Assembly: GCA_910583835.1 (NCBI GenBank)
Contig: CAJTYM010000017.1
Coordinates: forward strand, 1 to 64,000
Direction of reading: 5' to 3'
Length of the DNA: 64,000 bases
Source: an uncultured Lachnospiraceae bacterium
Lineage (GTDB): Bacteria > Bacillota > Clostridia > Lachnospirales > Lachnospiraceae
In this document: one piece after another, positions 1-8,218 of the stretch
How the letters are laid out: the number at the start of each line of letters is the position of its first letter
Position numbering within the stretch: the first letter of the stretch is position 1
Translations under genes and position numbers: made by a program
Notes under the pieces: generated by a model
The model's input: the letters and a program-made list of their open reading frames with translations, nothing else
Told to the model about the DNA's origin: nothing
Database searches by the model: none

Positions 1-62
1 GAAATAAGTCTATAGGCTGTTTTGTACTTGCCTATAAACTTATTATACGAGGAGGATATGAG

Positions 63-1802
63 ATGAGAAAAGGAACGTTTCATTTTGCCATTGCCTTGCT
101 GTTAGGCATGGTCCTGTTTCTTTCCTGGAATAGTGAAGCAGCGTGGGCAGCGGAATTGCCGGATGAAATTATTCATGAAAATAATAAGGAAGAAGCCGCT
201 GAAAACGGCATGTTAAGAGAAACTGTGGCAGGGGAAAACAACTCTGAGATTGGTGGGCCAGGAGAGGCTGAGCCAGAAGGGCATTCCCTGGTTAAGACAG
301 AACGTACAGAGGCAACCTGTGCAGAGGAAGGCAATATTGAATTTTGGACCTGCGCAACCTGTGGGAAAATCTTTACCGATGAGACAGGGGCAGAGGAGGT
401 TACCGATAAGGCAGCGCTGGTCTTACCAAAACTGTCCAATCATACATGGGATAATGGGGCAGTCACCAGAGCAGCCTCCTGTGAGGGCGAGGGCATCGTT
501 ACTTATACCTGTCAGGTGTGCAGGACAACCAAGACGGAGAAGATTGCGCCAAAGGGACATCAGTATCAGGACAGGCTTACCCAGGCGACAACGAAAAAAC
601 AAGGGAAAATCGTCAACAGCTGCGCTGTCTGCGGAAAGGTCAGCAGACAAACGGTCATTCCGCGGATTAAGAAGATAACGATTTCTGGGACTTCCTACAC
701 ATACAATGGAAAAATGCGCGCTCCGCGGGTGAAGGTTGTGGACGCTAAGGGCAAGAAAATCAGCGCCAAGTATTATCTCGTGAAAAATGGCAAGGCAAAA
801 AATGTGGGGACGCATACGGTTAAAATTTCTTTCCGCGGCAGATACAAGGGAACCGTGACGAGGAAGTTTAAAATTGTCCCTAAGAAAGTCAGCAACATAC
901 AGGTGACTGCCGAGAAGAAAGGATTTACCGTTTCCTTCAAAAAACAGTCCCGCCAGTGCAGCGGCTATCAGCTGCAGTATGCCAAGAACCCCGGCTTCTC
1001 AGGAGCAGTGAAAATCACTTTGAAACAGGGCCTTTCGCAGACCAAGGTTGGAGATTTGGAGAATTCCACCACCTATTATGTGCGTATGCGGTCATTTAAG
1101 AAAGTGAAGGAACATGGGAAGACCAGGACCTATTATTCCGCATGGTCAAAGAAGAAGTCGGTGCAGACGATGGACGTCAAGCTTATTTGTATCGATGCCG
1201 GACACCAGCAGAGAGGAGACAGTTCTTTAGAGCCTGTCGGACCAGGAGCTGCAACTTCAAAACCTAAGGTGGCAAGCGGCACCAGCGGTGCGGCGACTGG
1301 TAAGCCAGAGTATCAGCTGACCCTGGAGGTTGCCTTAAAGCTGCAGCAGGAGCTTACACAGCGAGGCTATGATGTCCTAATGATACGGACAACGCACGAT
1401 GTCAACATCAGCAACAGCGCGCGGGCAGCAATTGCCAACAATGCACATGCAGATGCATTTATCCGTATTCATGCCAACAGTTCTACCAATGCGGGTGTTA
1501 ACGGAGCCATCACCATCTGCCAGACGCCGGCCAATGCCTACTGTGGGGCATTTTACAGCCAGTGCCGAAGGCTTTCCGAACAAATCCTCACACATTTTGC
1601 GGCAGCTTGCGGCTGCAGAAATGGGGGAATCTGGGAGACCGATACCATGAGCGGCATTAACTGGTGCAGCGTGCCGGTGACAATCCTGGAAATGGGATAT
1701 ATGTCCAATCCCTCTGAGGACAGGCTGATGTCGGATGCTGCGTACCAGGGTAAGATGGTGCAGGGAATTGCCAATGGGGTGGATGCGTATTTCGCTCCAT
1801 AA
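63..1802 (+). CDS. Secreted N-acetylmuramoyl-L-alanine amidase (Amidase_3) with repeat modules
   Basis: The 579-residue product is a secreted peptidoglycan hydrolase that should cleave the amide bond between N-acetylmuramic acid and L-alanine. A signal peptide covers about residues 1-30 (ends AAWAAE). Residues 75-200 hold three Cys-rich segments with CxxC pairs (CATC, CQVC, CAVC). Residues 203-272 form a YNGK...RKFKI module, and 275-370 a fibronectin-III-like module. The catalytic domain spans about 372-579. The zinc-binding and catalytic set of Amidase_3 is visible as H381 (DAGH), E416, H470 (RIHAN) and E543 (LEMGY). ATG at 63 follows GGAGG with good spacing. The non-catalytic modules recur in other secreted proteins here (57386 and 29345), which suggests a shared wall-targeting role. 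This is inference. Confidence 0.93.
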   Translation: MRKGTFHFAIALLLGMVLFLSWNSEAAWAAELPDEIIHENNKEEAAENGMLRETVAGENNSEIGGPGEAEPEGHSLVKTERTEATCAEEGNIEFWTCATCGKIFTDETGAEEVTDKAALVLPKLSNHTWDNGAVTRAASCEGEGIVTYTCQVCRTTKTEKIAPKGHQYQDRLTQATTKKQGKIVNSCAVCGKVSRQTVIPRIKKITISGTSYTYNGKMRAPRVKVVDAKGKKISAKYYLVKNGKAKNVGTHTVKISFRGRYKGTVTRKFKIVPKKVSNIQVTAEKKGFTVSFKKQSRQCSGYQLQYAKNPGFSGAVKITLKQGLSQTKVGDLENSTTYYVRMRSFKKVKEHGKTRTYYSAWSKKKSVQTMDVKLICIDAGHQQRGDSSLEPVGPGAATSKPKVASGTSGAATGKPEYQLTLEVALKLQQELTQRGYDVLMIRTTHDVNISNSARAAIANNAHADAFIRIHANSSTNAGVNGAITICQTPANAYCGAFYSQCRRLSEQILTHFAAACGCRNGGIWETDTMSGINWCSVPVTILEMGYMSNPSEDRLMSDAAYQGKMVQGIANGVDAYFAP

Positions 1803-1843
1803 CAAGCGGATGAAATATATAACTGTAAGCAACGATACTGGAA

Positions 1844-1889
1844 GGAAACTGCCGCTTTGGCGATTTAAAATCGTGGGGCGGCAGTTTCC
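1844..1889. terminator. Bidirectional hairpin between convergent genes
   Basis: Perfect 12-bp arms GGAAACTGCCGC (1844-1855) and GCGGCAGTTTCC (1878-1889) flank a loop that itself contains CGATTTAAAATCG. It lies between the amidase stop and the stop of the minus-strand gene at 1922, so it can serve both. There is no long T run. Confidence 0.6.
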
Positions 1890-1921
1890 GTTTGTGTATA
1901 ATGGTCAGGCTGCGGGAGAGT

Positions 1922-2206
1922 TCACTTGCGCATGCCTTTCATCATCTGCATCATCAGCTCCACTTTCTGCCGTTCCTGGGGCGGAAGGTTTTGCTTTAAG
2001 ACCTCGATGATTAAGTCCCTCTCCCCAGAGGAGAAGTCCAATCCTTCTTTGCCGGCGCGTTCAGAGGCATTTTTCAGCGAAGATGCCATGTCTTTCGGCG
2101 TGGAAGCAGAGGGGGAGGTGTTTTGTGCCAGTTTCATTAAGAGTTCTAATTTTTCAGGAGAAATATTCTGCAGCTGTGGGTTGTTCAATAAATCTTGTGG
2201 GTCCAT
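1922..2206 (-). CDS. Small acidic/helical protein of unknown function
   Basis: I do not recognise this 94-residue protein. It starts MDPQDLLNNPQLQ, is rich in Asn, Gln, Leu, Lys and Glu, and ends with a Met-rich helix (MMQMMKGMRK). There is no signal peptide or membrane segment. I chose ATG at 2206 rather than the upstream in-frame ATG at 2230 because AAAGGAA sits about six bases before it. It lies immediately downstream of the similar-sized gene at 2223-2537 on the same strand, so the pair is probably co-transcribed. Both are predicted cytoplasmic helical proteins. Confidence 0.7.
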   Translation of the reverse strand: MDPQDLLNNPQLQNISPEKLELLMKLAQNTSPSASTPKDMASSLKNASERAGKEGLDFSSGERDLIIEVLKQNLPPQERQKVELMMQMMKGMRK

Positions 2207-2222
2207 ATGATTCCTTTCTTGT

Positions 2223-2537
2223 CTAAGCAAATAATGTTTCGTAGGTGGAGAACATCTGGAAAAATGTCATGATATTGTCCACCATCTCCTTTTCGGTGTC
2301 TGTGCAGTAATCGCGGATAGCATTTAACATCTGAAAGGGTCCGATTTCTTCGCGTTCTTCTTCTGAGCACATGCGCAGATTGTTTCCTGGCGAGTTAAAG
2401 AGTGCGACCGTGCGTTGCAGTTCCATGAATTTGACCATCATCGCCATCGTGCTCTGCCGGGAGTTGTCTAGATAGGGCAGGGCGGCTTTGATCATTTCTA
2501 AATGCCGGTCCTGAATCAGTGAGTCAATGGATTCCAT
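2223..2537 (-). CDS. Conserved-looking small helical protein, function unknown
   Basis: The 104-residue product begins MESIDSLIQDRHLEMIKAALPYL and ends MFSTYETLFA. It appears all-helical, with several Met residues and no signal or membrane segment. ATG at 2537 follows a purine-rich AAAGGGG site on the minus strand. It is 16 bp upstream of the gene ending at 1922, so a two-gene operon is likely. The promoter should lie at about 2540-2700, where a dispersed palindromic repeat (2599-2656) sits between this gene and the divergent 54-aa ORF. I cannot assign a function. Confidence 0.7.
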   Translation of the reverse strand: MESIDSLIQDRHLEMIKAALPYLDNSRQSTMAMMVKFMELQRTVALFNSPGNNLRMCSEEEREEIGPFQMLNAIRDYCTDTEKEMVDNIMTFFQMFSTYETLFA

Positions 2538-2598
2538 TGTAAACCCCTTTTTGTTTTAATTTATGTCTGGGAGCCAAAGATTATGACAAAGCATATAC

Positions 2599-2656
2599 TA
2601 TAGTAAACGACAAAAATAATTGTCGTTTACTATAACCCCTCCAGGGGATGCGCACG
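2599..2656 (+). repeat. Dispersed palindromic repeat, family A copy 1
   Basis: The perfect 15-bp arms TATAGTAAACGACAA (2599-2613) and TTGTCGTTTACTATA (2620-2634) are followed by ACCCCTCCAGGGG and ATGCGCACG. The same layout recurs at 53187-53246 and 57246-57304. This copy lies in the divergent intergenic region between 2537 and 2703. Confidence 0.8.
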
Positions 2657-2702
2657 ATTTTTGCAATGAACGCAATGTTCATTCGATAGCAGGAGGTAAG
2701 AA

Positions 2703-2867
2703 ATGGGAAAATTAGTCATAGATGGCAACAGTGTATATGAGATAGACGAAGACTGCATACGCAGGAAAGAGAAGGAGGAGAACCAGCGAAAAGAAGAAGG
2801 TCAGGCAGAGGGCAGCTTAAGTTATAACGACAGGCCTTTGCCAAAGAAGCCTCAAAACTTTTTCTGA
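2703..2867 (+). CDS. Small 54-aa charged protein
   Basis: A short ORF with a strong ribosome binding site (AGGAGG seven bases before ATG at 2703) encodes MGKLVIDGNSVYEIDEDC followed by a highly charged Lys/Glu/Arg stretch, ending KPQNFF. I do not recognise it. The coding claim rests on the ribosome binding site, the start and the hairpin terminator directly after the stop. It reads away from the palindromic repeat at 2599. Confidence 0.55.
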   Translation: MGKLVIDGNSVYEIDEDCIRRKEKEENQRKEEGQAEGSLSYNDRPLPKKPQNFF

Positions 2868-2872
2868 CAATT

Positions 2873-2910
2873 AAAAAATCAGGGCCGGCAAGAGCCAGCC
2901 CTGATTTTTT
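2873..2910. terminator. Bidirectional intrinsic terminator
   Basis: The A-rich left side AAAAAATCAGGGC and right side GCCCTGATTTTTT form a GC-rich stem with a T run, and with an A run on the other side. It can terminate both the 54-aa ORF (plus) and the Gly/Cys-rich gene (minus). Confidence 0.8.
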
Positions 2911-2929
2911 AGAACCTTTTCTGGTGGTA

Positions 2930-3169
2930 TTAGCAGAAGGAATTGCCGCAGCCATTGCCGCCCCATCCGCCACAGCAGAAGAGCAGTAAGATGATCCACA
3001 GGCAGCTGTTGTTGCCACAGCCGTTGCCACAGCCATCGCCGCCGAAGAATCCGCCGTTACCGCCGCCGCAGCAGCAAAGCAGGATGATAATCCAAATAAT
3101 AGAACTGCATCCTCCATTGTTATTGCTTTCGCATCCACATCCACAGTTTGTAGCAGCTAAATCACTCAT
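2930..3169 (-). CDS. Small Gly/Cys/Asn-rich hydrophobic protein
   Basis: The 79-residue product begins MSDLAATNCGCGCESNNNGG. It alternates two hydrophobic segments (IIWIIILL and CLWIILLLF) with runs of Gly, Cys and Asn, and has about 18 Cys. Proteins of this look occur in Clostridia and are sometimes automatically labelled 'chorion class high-cysteine' proteins, but the role is unknown. ATG at 3169 is preserved by a good upstream GGAGG; the in-frame ATG at 3205 lacks one. Composition suggests a membrane-associated, disulfide- or metal-rich peptide, which is inference. Low-complexity coding here makes an antisense frame look open, but that frame has no ribosome binding site. Confidence 0.7.
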   Translation of the reverse strand: MSDLAATNCGCGCESNNNGGCSSIIWIIILLCCCGGGNGGFFGGDGCGNGCGNNSCLWIILLLFCCGGWGGNGCGNSFC

Positions 3170-3249
3170 ATCTAATCCTCCATAATTTTGATTACAATGT
3201 ATCATATGTAGGCAGCTTGTATGTGTTTCTCGGAGAGTTAAAAAAATTT

Positions 3250-3278
3250 TTGTAAATTAATCCCCAGTCTGTTATAAT
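3250..3278 (+). promoter_or_regulatory. Sigma-A-type promoter of the V-ATPase operon
   Basis: TTGTAA at 3250-3255 and TATAAT at 3273-3278 are separated by 17 bp. They lie about 70 bp upstream of the first gene of the operon (3350). Confidence 0.65.
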
Positions 3279-3349
3279 GTAAAATAGTATAGGTAAATTT
3301 GGAATTAAATTTATAATTATCACCAAAACAGCGGGAAAGGAGGCGGATT

Positions 3350-4384
3350 ATGGATACAATCATATTTGTGGACAGTGACAGTAAGTGGATTGCCAATTAT
3401 AAACGGATGCTGACGCCTTTTGAGAAAGAATTCCATTGTGTGTATTTCCAGCACTCTGAGGAAGCCATGGAATACATGTCAGCGTACCCGACAGCGGTGC
3501 TGGTCAGCGAGCTGGAGATGCCGGTAATGTCCGGGAGGGAACTTTTTGAGATGATAGATTTACTGTCCCCCACAACCGTGAAGATTGGTATTACGCAGGT
3601 GCGGAACGTGGCAGATACGCTGGATATTCTCAACCAGATTAAAATTTATAAGTTAATCTTAAAGCCCTTTTTTGTGGCGGAGGAGCTGATTGTCCCCATC
3701 CGTGCAGCATTGGACTACAAGAGGGGGAGCGCGCGTGAAGACGAGACGCTGCAGAAAGCAGAGAGGATGCTGGAGGAATTGAATCAGCAGACAGAAGAAC
3801 TGCAGAAGAAGCTTGCCAGGAAGAAGCAGGGGAACGAGAAGATTTTAAAAGCGATGCTTGGTGTGATAGAAGGGAATCTGAGCCTTCCGGTGGCTGAGTT
3901 TGCTGCGGACAGGAAAGAGATTGCCAAAGATTTTTGCCGGGAGCTGCTGCAGGAATTTTTTCAGTATTACATGTATGAGAAGAAGAACCTCATTTTCTAC
4001 CTGAGCTACCTGAAGAACCGATTCCACCATGCAGGAAAGTCCTGTATTTTTGAGATGAAGAGCAAAGTTGGCGAGGAAGTGCCGATTACGGTCATGAACC
4101 GCATTGCCTATGTGGCATTCCTGACAGGTTTTTTGTGTGAGACCTGCCTGGAACAATACTACGTCGCCAATGTGCTGGAGGCGGAAGGCAGCCAGTATAT
4201 GCTGCATATCTGGTATGATTGGGATGGTGGGAGCAAAAGCAGCATGGAGCCAAGTATGTTAAAACTGCTGTCAAATGCCACTGAAGAACTGCAGCGTGCC
4301 TTGTCAGACCGTATGGAAGTGGGGGATGAAGGGAAGCTGCACAGGCTGAAACTGTATTTTCGCAGGGAGGAGGAACATCAGTGA
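3350..4384 (+). CDS. Receiver-like protein leading the V-ATPase operon
   Basis: The 344-residue product starts with a CheY-like receiver fold (residues 1-120). The acidic pair D8/D10, T82 and K105 (LKPF) are present. At the expected phosphoacceptor aspartate it reads SELEMP, with Glu at position 54 instead of Asp. A coiled coil follows (about 125-165), then a C-terminal region of about 180 residues that I do not recognise, with no DNA-binding motif. ATG at 3350 follows AAGGAGG. Its stop overlaps the GTG of the next gene, so it is translationally coupled to the ATPase. It may assemble with or regulate the ATPase, or act as a non-phosphorylated (Glu-mimic) receiver. The role is inferred from position only. 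Confidence 0.8.
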   Translation: MDTIIFVDSDSKWIANYKRMLTPFEKEFHCVYFQHSEEAMEYMSAYPTAVLVSELEMPVMSGRELFEMIDLLSPTTVKIGITQVRNVADTLDILNQIKIYKLILKPFFVAEELIVPIRAALDYKRGSAREDETLQKAERMLEELNQQTEELQKKLARKKQGNEKILKAMLGVIEGNLSLPVAEFAADRKEIAKDFCRELLQEFFQYYMYEKKNLIFYLSYLKNRFHHAGKSCIFEMKSKVGEEVPITVMNRIAYVAFLTGFLCETCLEQYYVANVLEAEGSQYMLHIWYDWDGGSKSSMEPSMLKLLSNATEELQRALSDRMEVGDEGKLHRLKLYFRREEEHQ

Positions 4385-4692
4385 ACCAGGTCATCAAAGA
4401 ATTGTATGATATAGAGACCCAGGCGAGAGAGACGATGGAGAATGCCGGATTGTCCAAGCAGAAGCTGCAGGAGGAGAAGAAGAGGCAGATGGAGGAAATC
4501 AACATGGGACTTGCGGCGGAACTGGAAGGGAGGATGACCACCCTGCAGGCGCAGTTGGAGGAACAGGCGAAAGAGGATATCCGCAGGCTGGTGGAGAACA
4601 ACCGACAGCAGATGGAACAGCTCAATGCATCCTATGGGGACAATCTTTCCGGCTATGCGCAGGAGATTGTAAGGAAGATAACAGAGGTGTAG
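4381..4692 (+). CDS. ntpF: V/A-type ATPase peripheral-stalk subunit (G/H-like)
   Basis: This 103-residue protein is almost entirely one long amphipathic coiled coil rich in Glu, Gln, Lys and Arg, as expected for the stalk subunit that pairs with subunit E to hold the A3B3 head. It uses a GTG start that overlaps the previous stop (GTGA), with GGAGG just upstream. Sequence identity in this family is low, so the call rests on length, coiled coil and position as the first ATPase gene, directly before subunit C. Confidence 0.75.
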   Translation: MNQVIKELYDIETQARETMENAGLSKQKLQEEKKRQMEEINMGLAAELEGRMTTLQAQLEEQAKEDIRRLVENNRQQMEQLNASYGDNLSGYAQEIVRKITEV

Positions 4693-4695
4693 CAT

Positions 4696-5523
4696 ATGGC
4701 GAAAGGATTGCTTCAGTACAGCGGCCTGGTGGCAAAAACAAGGGCTATGCAAGGCAGGCTGCTGACAAGGGAAGATTTTGAACGGATAACGGAATTCCAG
4801 ACGGTGCAGGAGACAATCGCATTTCTGCGGGAGCAGGAGAGCTATGGTAAGATTTATGGCGGGCGCGAGGAGATACAGCACCGCGGGCAGGTGGAGGAGC
4901 TGATTCACGATTCCATCTGGGAGGATTACCGGAAGCTTTGCCGGTTCAGCAATGAGAGCCAGCGCAGCGCCCTGAGGCTGTATTTGGAACAGCTGAAACA
5001 AAAGGACATGTCCGCCCGGGCCGATGTATCCTACTTTGTGAGGGCGTGGGAGGAGGTTGGCAGTTATAAGGACAAAACGCTGCGGCGCATTTTGCGGGAA
5101 ATTTTTGGCACGCAGATTGACTGGCTGAATATCATGTGGATATACCGTGCCAGGCATTTTTTCCACCAGAAGCCGGAGGCGGCTGCGGGCATGTTAATCC
5201 CCATCCGTTACAAGCTGGGGCGGGAAGAGTACAGGCAGCTTCTGGAGACGGAGCAGGAAGAAGAGTTTTTGCAGATTCTGGCACATACCTCTTATTACCG
5301 CGGCAAAGATGCGCTGGTACGGATAGAAGATGAGATATCCTACCATCACGTGATGGGGAAGATGTACCGCCGGATTTGCCGCAAATACCCATTTTCCATA
5401 GCGCCGGTATACTATTATTTCTATGAGAAGGAGTTGGAGACCCAATATCTGACAACGGCGTTGGAGGGGATACGTTACCAGCTTCCATCCAAAGATATCC
5501 GTGAAATGATAAACATTACATAG
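4696..5523 (+). CDS. ntpC: V/A-type ATPase subunit C (d-like)
   Basis: The 275-residue all-helical protein fits subunit C/d, which links the central rotor to the membrane ring. It starts MAKGLLQYSGLVAKTRAMQGRLL, matching the typical N-terminal pattern (a short A-x-x-R/K-A-M motif before a helix bundle). It is shorter than the usual length of about 330 residues. It begins 3 bp after the stalk gene and is followed after 18 bp by subunit I. The order stalk-C-I-K is a known clostridial variant of the ntp operon. Confidence 0.88.
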   Translation: MAKGLLQYSGLVAKTRAMQGRLLTREDFERITEFQTVQETIAFLREQESYGKIYGGREEIQHRGQVEELIHDSIWEDYRKLCRFSNESQRSALRLYLEQLKQKDMSARADVSYFVRAWEEVGSYKDKTLRRILREIFGTQIDWLNIMWIYRARHFFHQKPEAAAGMLIPIRYKLGREEYRQLLETEQEEEFLQILAHTSYYRGKDALVRIEDEISYHHVMGKMYRRICRKYPFSIAPVYYYFYEKELETQYLTTALEGIRYQLPSKDIREMINIT

Positions 5524-5541
5524 AGAAACGGAGGAGAGGCT

Positions 5542-7440
5542 TTGATTGAGAAAATGAAGCTGCTGCATATCACCGGACCGAAGGGGGATATTGACAGGGC
5601 GGTAAAATATTATCTGAATAAGTATGACATCCATTTTGAAAATGCCATGCAAAGCCTGGGGAACCTGAAAAATGTGCGTCCTTTTGTGGAGACTAATCTC
5701 TATAAGGAGGCCATGCAGCGCGGGGAAGAATTAAAAGAGTGCCTTGTCAGCTCCGGGGAAGGGACCATTGAGATGCGGGCGGCACAGGCGCAGGTGATTG
5801 TCGATGAGATTTATGGGCAGATTAAGGATGTGCGCAGCAAACAGGAGGAACTGAGGGAGAGGAGCCTGGAAATCAAAGCGTGGATGGAGGAGATTGCCCC
5901 CTTCATCGGGCTGGATTTTGAACTCTGTAAGCTGAAGGATTTCCATTTTATCGATTATCAGTTCGGCAGGATTAAGGTGGAGGATTACCACAAGCTGGAG
6001 CGGTATATCTATAAGAATCCCTACACCTTGTTTTATGAATGCAACAATGACAGCAAATATGTGTGGGGCGTGTATTTTGTTCCCCATACCTACCTGATGG
6101 ATGTGAAGTCGGTGTATGCGTCCTTCCATTTTGAAGAGATTGAGGTGTCGGACAAGTTTCAGCAGACTCCCAGGCAGGTGTTTACATATGCCAAGGAAGA
6201 ACTGGAGAAATGCGAGCGGGAACTGGAACGTCTGCAGATGCAGGTCAGCGAGATTGCCATGGGCAGGAAGGATGAGATACTGTCGGCATGTAAGAGCCTG
6301 GAGAGCTATTGCCGGAATTTTGATATCCGCAAGTATGCCGCCTGCACCCAGGCAAATGATGGGAGCGAGGAGTATTATATCCTCTATGGCTGGATGGCAA
6401 GGCAGGATGCAGACAAGCTTGAGCAGGAAATTGCGCAGGATCCCAATATCCACTGGGAGGAGGAAGAGGGCAATGCCAAGATATGCCCTCCGACCAGGCT
6501 TAAGAACCCTTGGATATTAAAGCCTTTTGAAATGTTTGTGGAGATGTATGGGCTTCCTGCTTACAATGAGATGGATCCGACGTTGTTCATTGCGCTGACC
6601 TATACGCTGATGTTTGGCATCATGTTCGGCGATGTGGGGCAGGGGGCATGTCTGCTGATTGGCGGGCTGCTGCTGTACCGCTTTAAGCGGCTGCGCCTGG
6701 CGGGAATTGTCGGCGTTGCCGGGGTCTGGTCTGTAATTTTTGGATTTCTGTATGGCAGCTTTTTTGGCTTTGAGGAGGTACTGCCGGCGGTGTGGATGAA
6801 GCCGATGGACAATATCATGACAACCCTGATGCTGGCGATTGGCTTTGGCGCAGCATTGATTTTGATTGCCATGGCGCTCAACATTATCAATGCCATAAGG
6901 GCGAAAGATTACGGAAGGCTGTTATTCCACCAGAGCGGGATTGCAGGACTCGTCTGTTATGGGTTTGTGGTACTGTGTGCCTTGCTCTTCGTCACCGGCA
7001 ATGGGCTTCCGGCGACTGTCATTATGGTGATTGCAGTGGGCGTGCCCCTGGTTGCGATTCTGCTCAAAGAGCCGTTAAGCCGTCTGGTGGAGCGCAAGAG
7101 CCAGATTTTCCCGGAAGGGAGCAAGGTGATGTTCTTTGTGGAGGCATTGGTGGAAGGGTTTGATGTGGTGTTAAGCTATGCCACGAACACGATTTCTTTT
7201 GTCCGTGTGGGGGCGTTCGCCTTGAGCCATGCCGGCATGATGGGGGTTGTGATGACCCTTGCCGGGCTGGAGAAAGGCAGTCCGAACTGGATTGTCATCG
7301 TGTTCGGCAATCTGCTGGTTGCCGGGCTGGAAGGGCTGATTGTCGGCATCCAGGTGCTTCGCCTGGAATATTATGAGATGTTCAGCCGTTTTTATACAGG
7401 CAGCGGGAAACCATTCATTTCATTTAATAATAAACATTAG
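5542..7440 (+). CDS. ntpI: V/A-type ATPase membrane subunit I (a-like)
   Basis: The 632-residue protein has a soluble N-terminal half with coiled coils (about 1-330) and a C-terminal half of about seven to eight membrane helices (about 340-625). It includes the motif region TLMFGIMFGDVGQG and the ion half-channel helix SYATNTISFVRVGAFALSHAG, with the conserved Arg. It forms the stator path for ions against the K ring. The start is TTG at 5542, six bases after GGAGG; the nearest ATG (5554) is four codons in and sits further from the site. Confidence 0.95.
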   Translation: MIEKMKLLHITGPKGDIDRAVKYYLNKYDIHFENAMQSLGNLKNVRPFVETNLYKEAMQRGEELKECLVSSGEGTIEMRAAQAQVIVDEIYGQIKDVRSKQEELRERSLEIKAWMEEIAPFIGLDFELCKLKDFHFIDYQFGRIKVEDYHKLERYIYKNPYTLFYECNNDSKYVWGVYFVPHTYLMDVKSVYASFHFEEIEVSDKFQQTPRQVFTYAKEELEKCERELERLQMQVSEIAMGRKDEILSACKSLESYCRNFDIRKYAACTQANDGSEEYYILYGWMARQDADKLEQEIAQDPNIHWEEEEGNAKICPPTRLKNPWILKPFEMFVEMYGLPAYNEMDPTLFIALTYTLMFGIMFGDVGQGACLLIGGLLLYRFKRLRLAGIVGVAGVWSVIFGFLYGSFFGFEEVLPAVWMKPMDNIMTTLMLAIGFGAALILIAMALNIINAIRAKDYGRLLFHQSGIAGLVCYGFVVLCALLFVTGNGLPATVIMVIAVGVPLVAILLKEPLSRLVERKSQIFPEGSKVMFFVEALVEGFDVVLSYATNTISFVRVGAFALSHAGMMGVVMTLAGLEKGSPNWIVIVFGNLLVAGLEGLIVGIQVLRLEYYEMFSRFYTGSGKPFISFNNKH

Positions 7441-7452
7441 GAGGAAAAGCAA

Positions 7453-7869
7453 ATGGCAACAAAAATTATATTAGTCGTGATTCTGCTTTGCAGTATGATT
7501 ATTCCGGTAGGCGGGTTTTTGCTGGGCAAACGGAAAGAGGGGGGTTTTAAGGCAGCGCTGTTGTGCAACATCTTCTTCTTCTTTGGTACGCTGCTGGTGG
7601 CGGACATCCTGATGTTCGGAAACGTCCATGCGGCAGGCGAAGTGGCAAATGCGGTGGCTAACGCGGAGAGCTGGCGGTATATGGCAGCGGCGCTGTCCAC
7701 GGGCATGTCCTGTATCGGTGCAGGCATTGCGGTGGCAAGTGCGGCAAGCGCGGCGCTGGGGGCTCTGAGCGAGGATTCTTCCATCATGGGTAAGGCACTG
7801 ATTTTCGTGGCCTTGGCAGAATCTATTGCTTTATATGGGCTGCTGATTTCATTCTCCATTCTTGGATAA
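7453..7869 (+). CDS. ntpK: V/A-type ATPase rotor subunit K (c-like proteolipid)
   Basis: The 138-residue proteolipid has four predicted membrane helices. The C-terminal hairpin (about 74-138) is a recognisable ATP-synt_C unit. It has a Gly/Ala-rich helix, GAGIAVASAASAALG, and the ion carboxylate E123 in VALAESIALYG. The N-terminal hairpin (4-55), with a Phe run, does not show a second canonical ATP-synt_C motif, and only D51 is acidic there. The classic proteolipid is 155-160 residues with two similar hairpins. I cannot tell Na+ from H+ coupling by reading. It follows subunit I after 12 bp with AGGAGG. Confidence 0.9.
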   Translation: MATKIILVVILLCSMIIPVGGFLLGKRKEGGFKAALLCNIFFFFGTLLVADILMFGNVHAAGEVANAVANAESWRYMAAALSTGMSCIGAGIAVASAASAALGALSEDSSIMGKALIFVALAESIALYGLLISFSILG

Positions 7870-7883
7870 TAAGGGGCAAGCCT

Positions 7884-8192
7884 ATGAAAATGTATCTGAT
7901 TAGCGATAACAGGGATACTTATACCGGGATGCGCTTAGCGGGCGTGGAAGGTGTGATTGTCCATGAGCGGCAGGAACTGAAGGATGCGCTGGAGCAGGTG
8001 TTTCAGGATAAGGAAATCGGCATAGTCCTGCTGACAGAGAAGTTTGGCAGGGAATTTCCAGACCTTATTGATGATGTTAAGCTCAACCGGCGGCTTCCTT
8101 TGCTGATAGAGATTCCTGACCGCCATGGGACTGGCAGGAATGCGAACTTTATCACAGATTACGTCAGTGAAGCCATTGGTTTAAAGTTATAA
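7884..8192 (+). CDS. ntpG: V/A-type ATPase subunit F (central stalk)
   Basis: The 102-residue alpha/beta protein begins MKMYLISDNRDTYTGMRLAGVEG, the usual start of subunit F (IGDxDTxxGFRLAGV-like). It continues with IGIVLLTEKFG and PLLIEIPDR. It is the small Rossmann-like subunit that binds subunit D in the rotor. It lies 14 bp after subunit K and before subunit E, the expected order. Confidence 0.92.
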   Translation: MKMYLISDNRDTYTGMRLAGVEGVIVHERQELKDALEQVFQDKEIGIVLLTEKFGREFPDLIDDVKLNRRLPLLIEIPDRHGTGRNANFITDYVSEAIGLKL

Positions 8193-8218
8193 GCCGTTAC
8201 TGACAGAAGGGAGAAGGT

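Noticed and set aside
2599..2656. CRISPR repeat from the repeated TAGTAAACG palindromes
   Set aside because: Copies are dispersed singly over the window, with no spacer array and no cas genes.
2943..3185. Pro/Gln/Leu-rich plus-strand frame opposite the Gly/Cys-rich gene
   Set aside because: It is the mirror of low-complexity coding on the minus strand and has no ribosome binding site.
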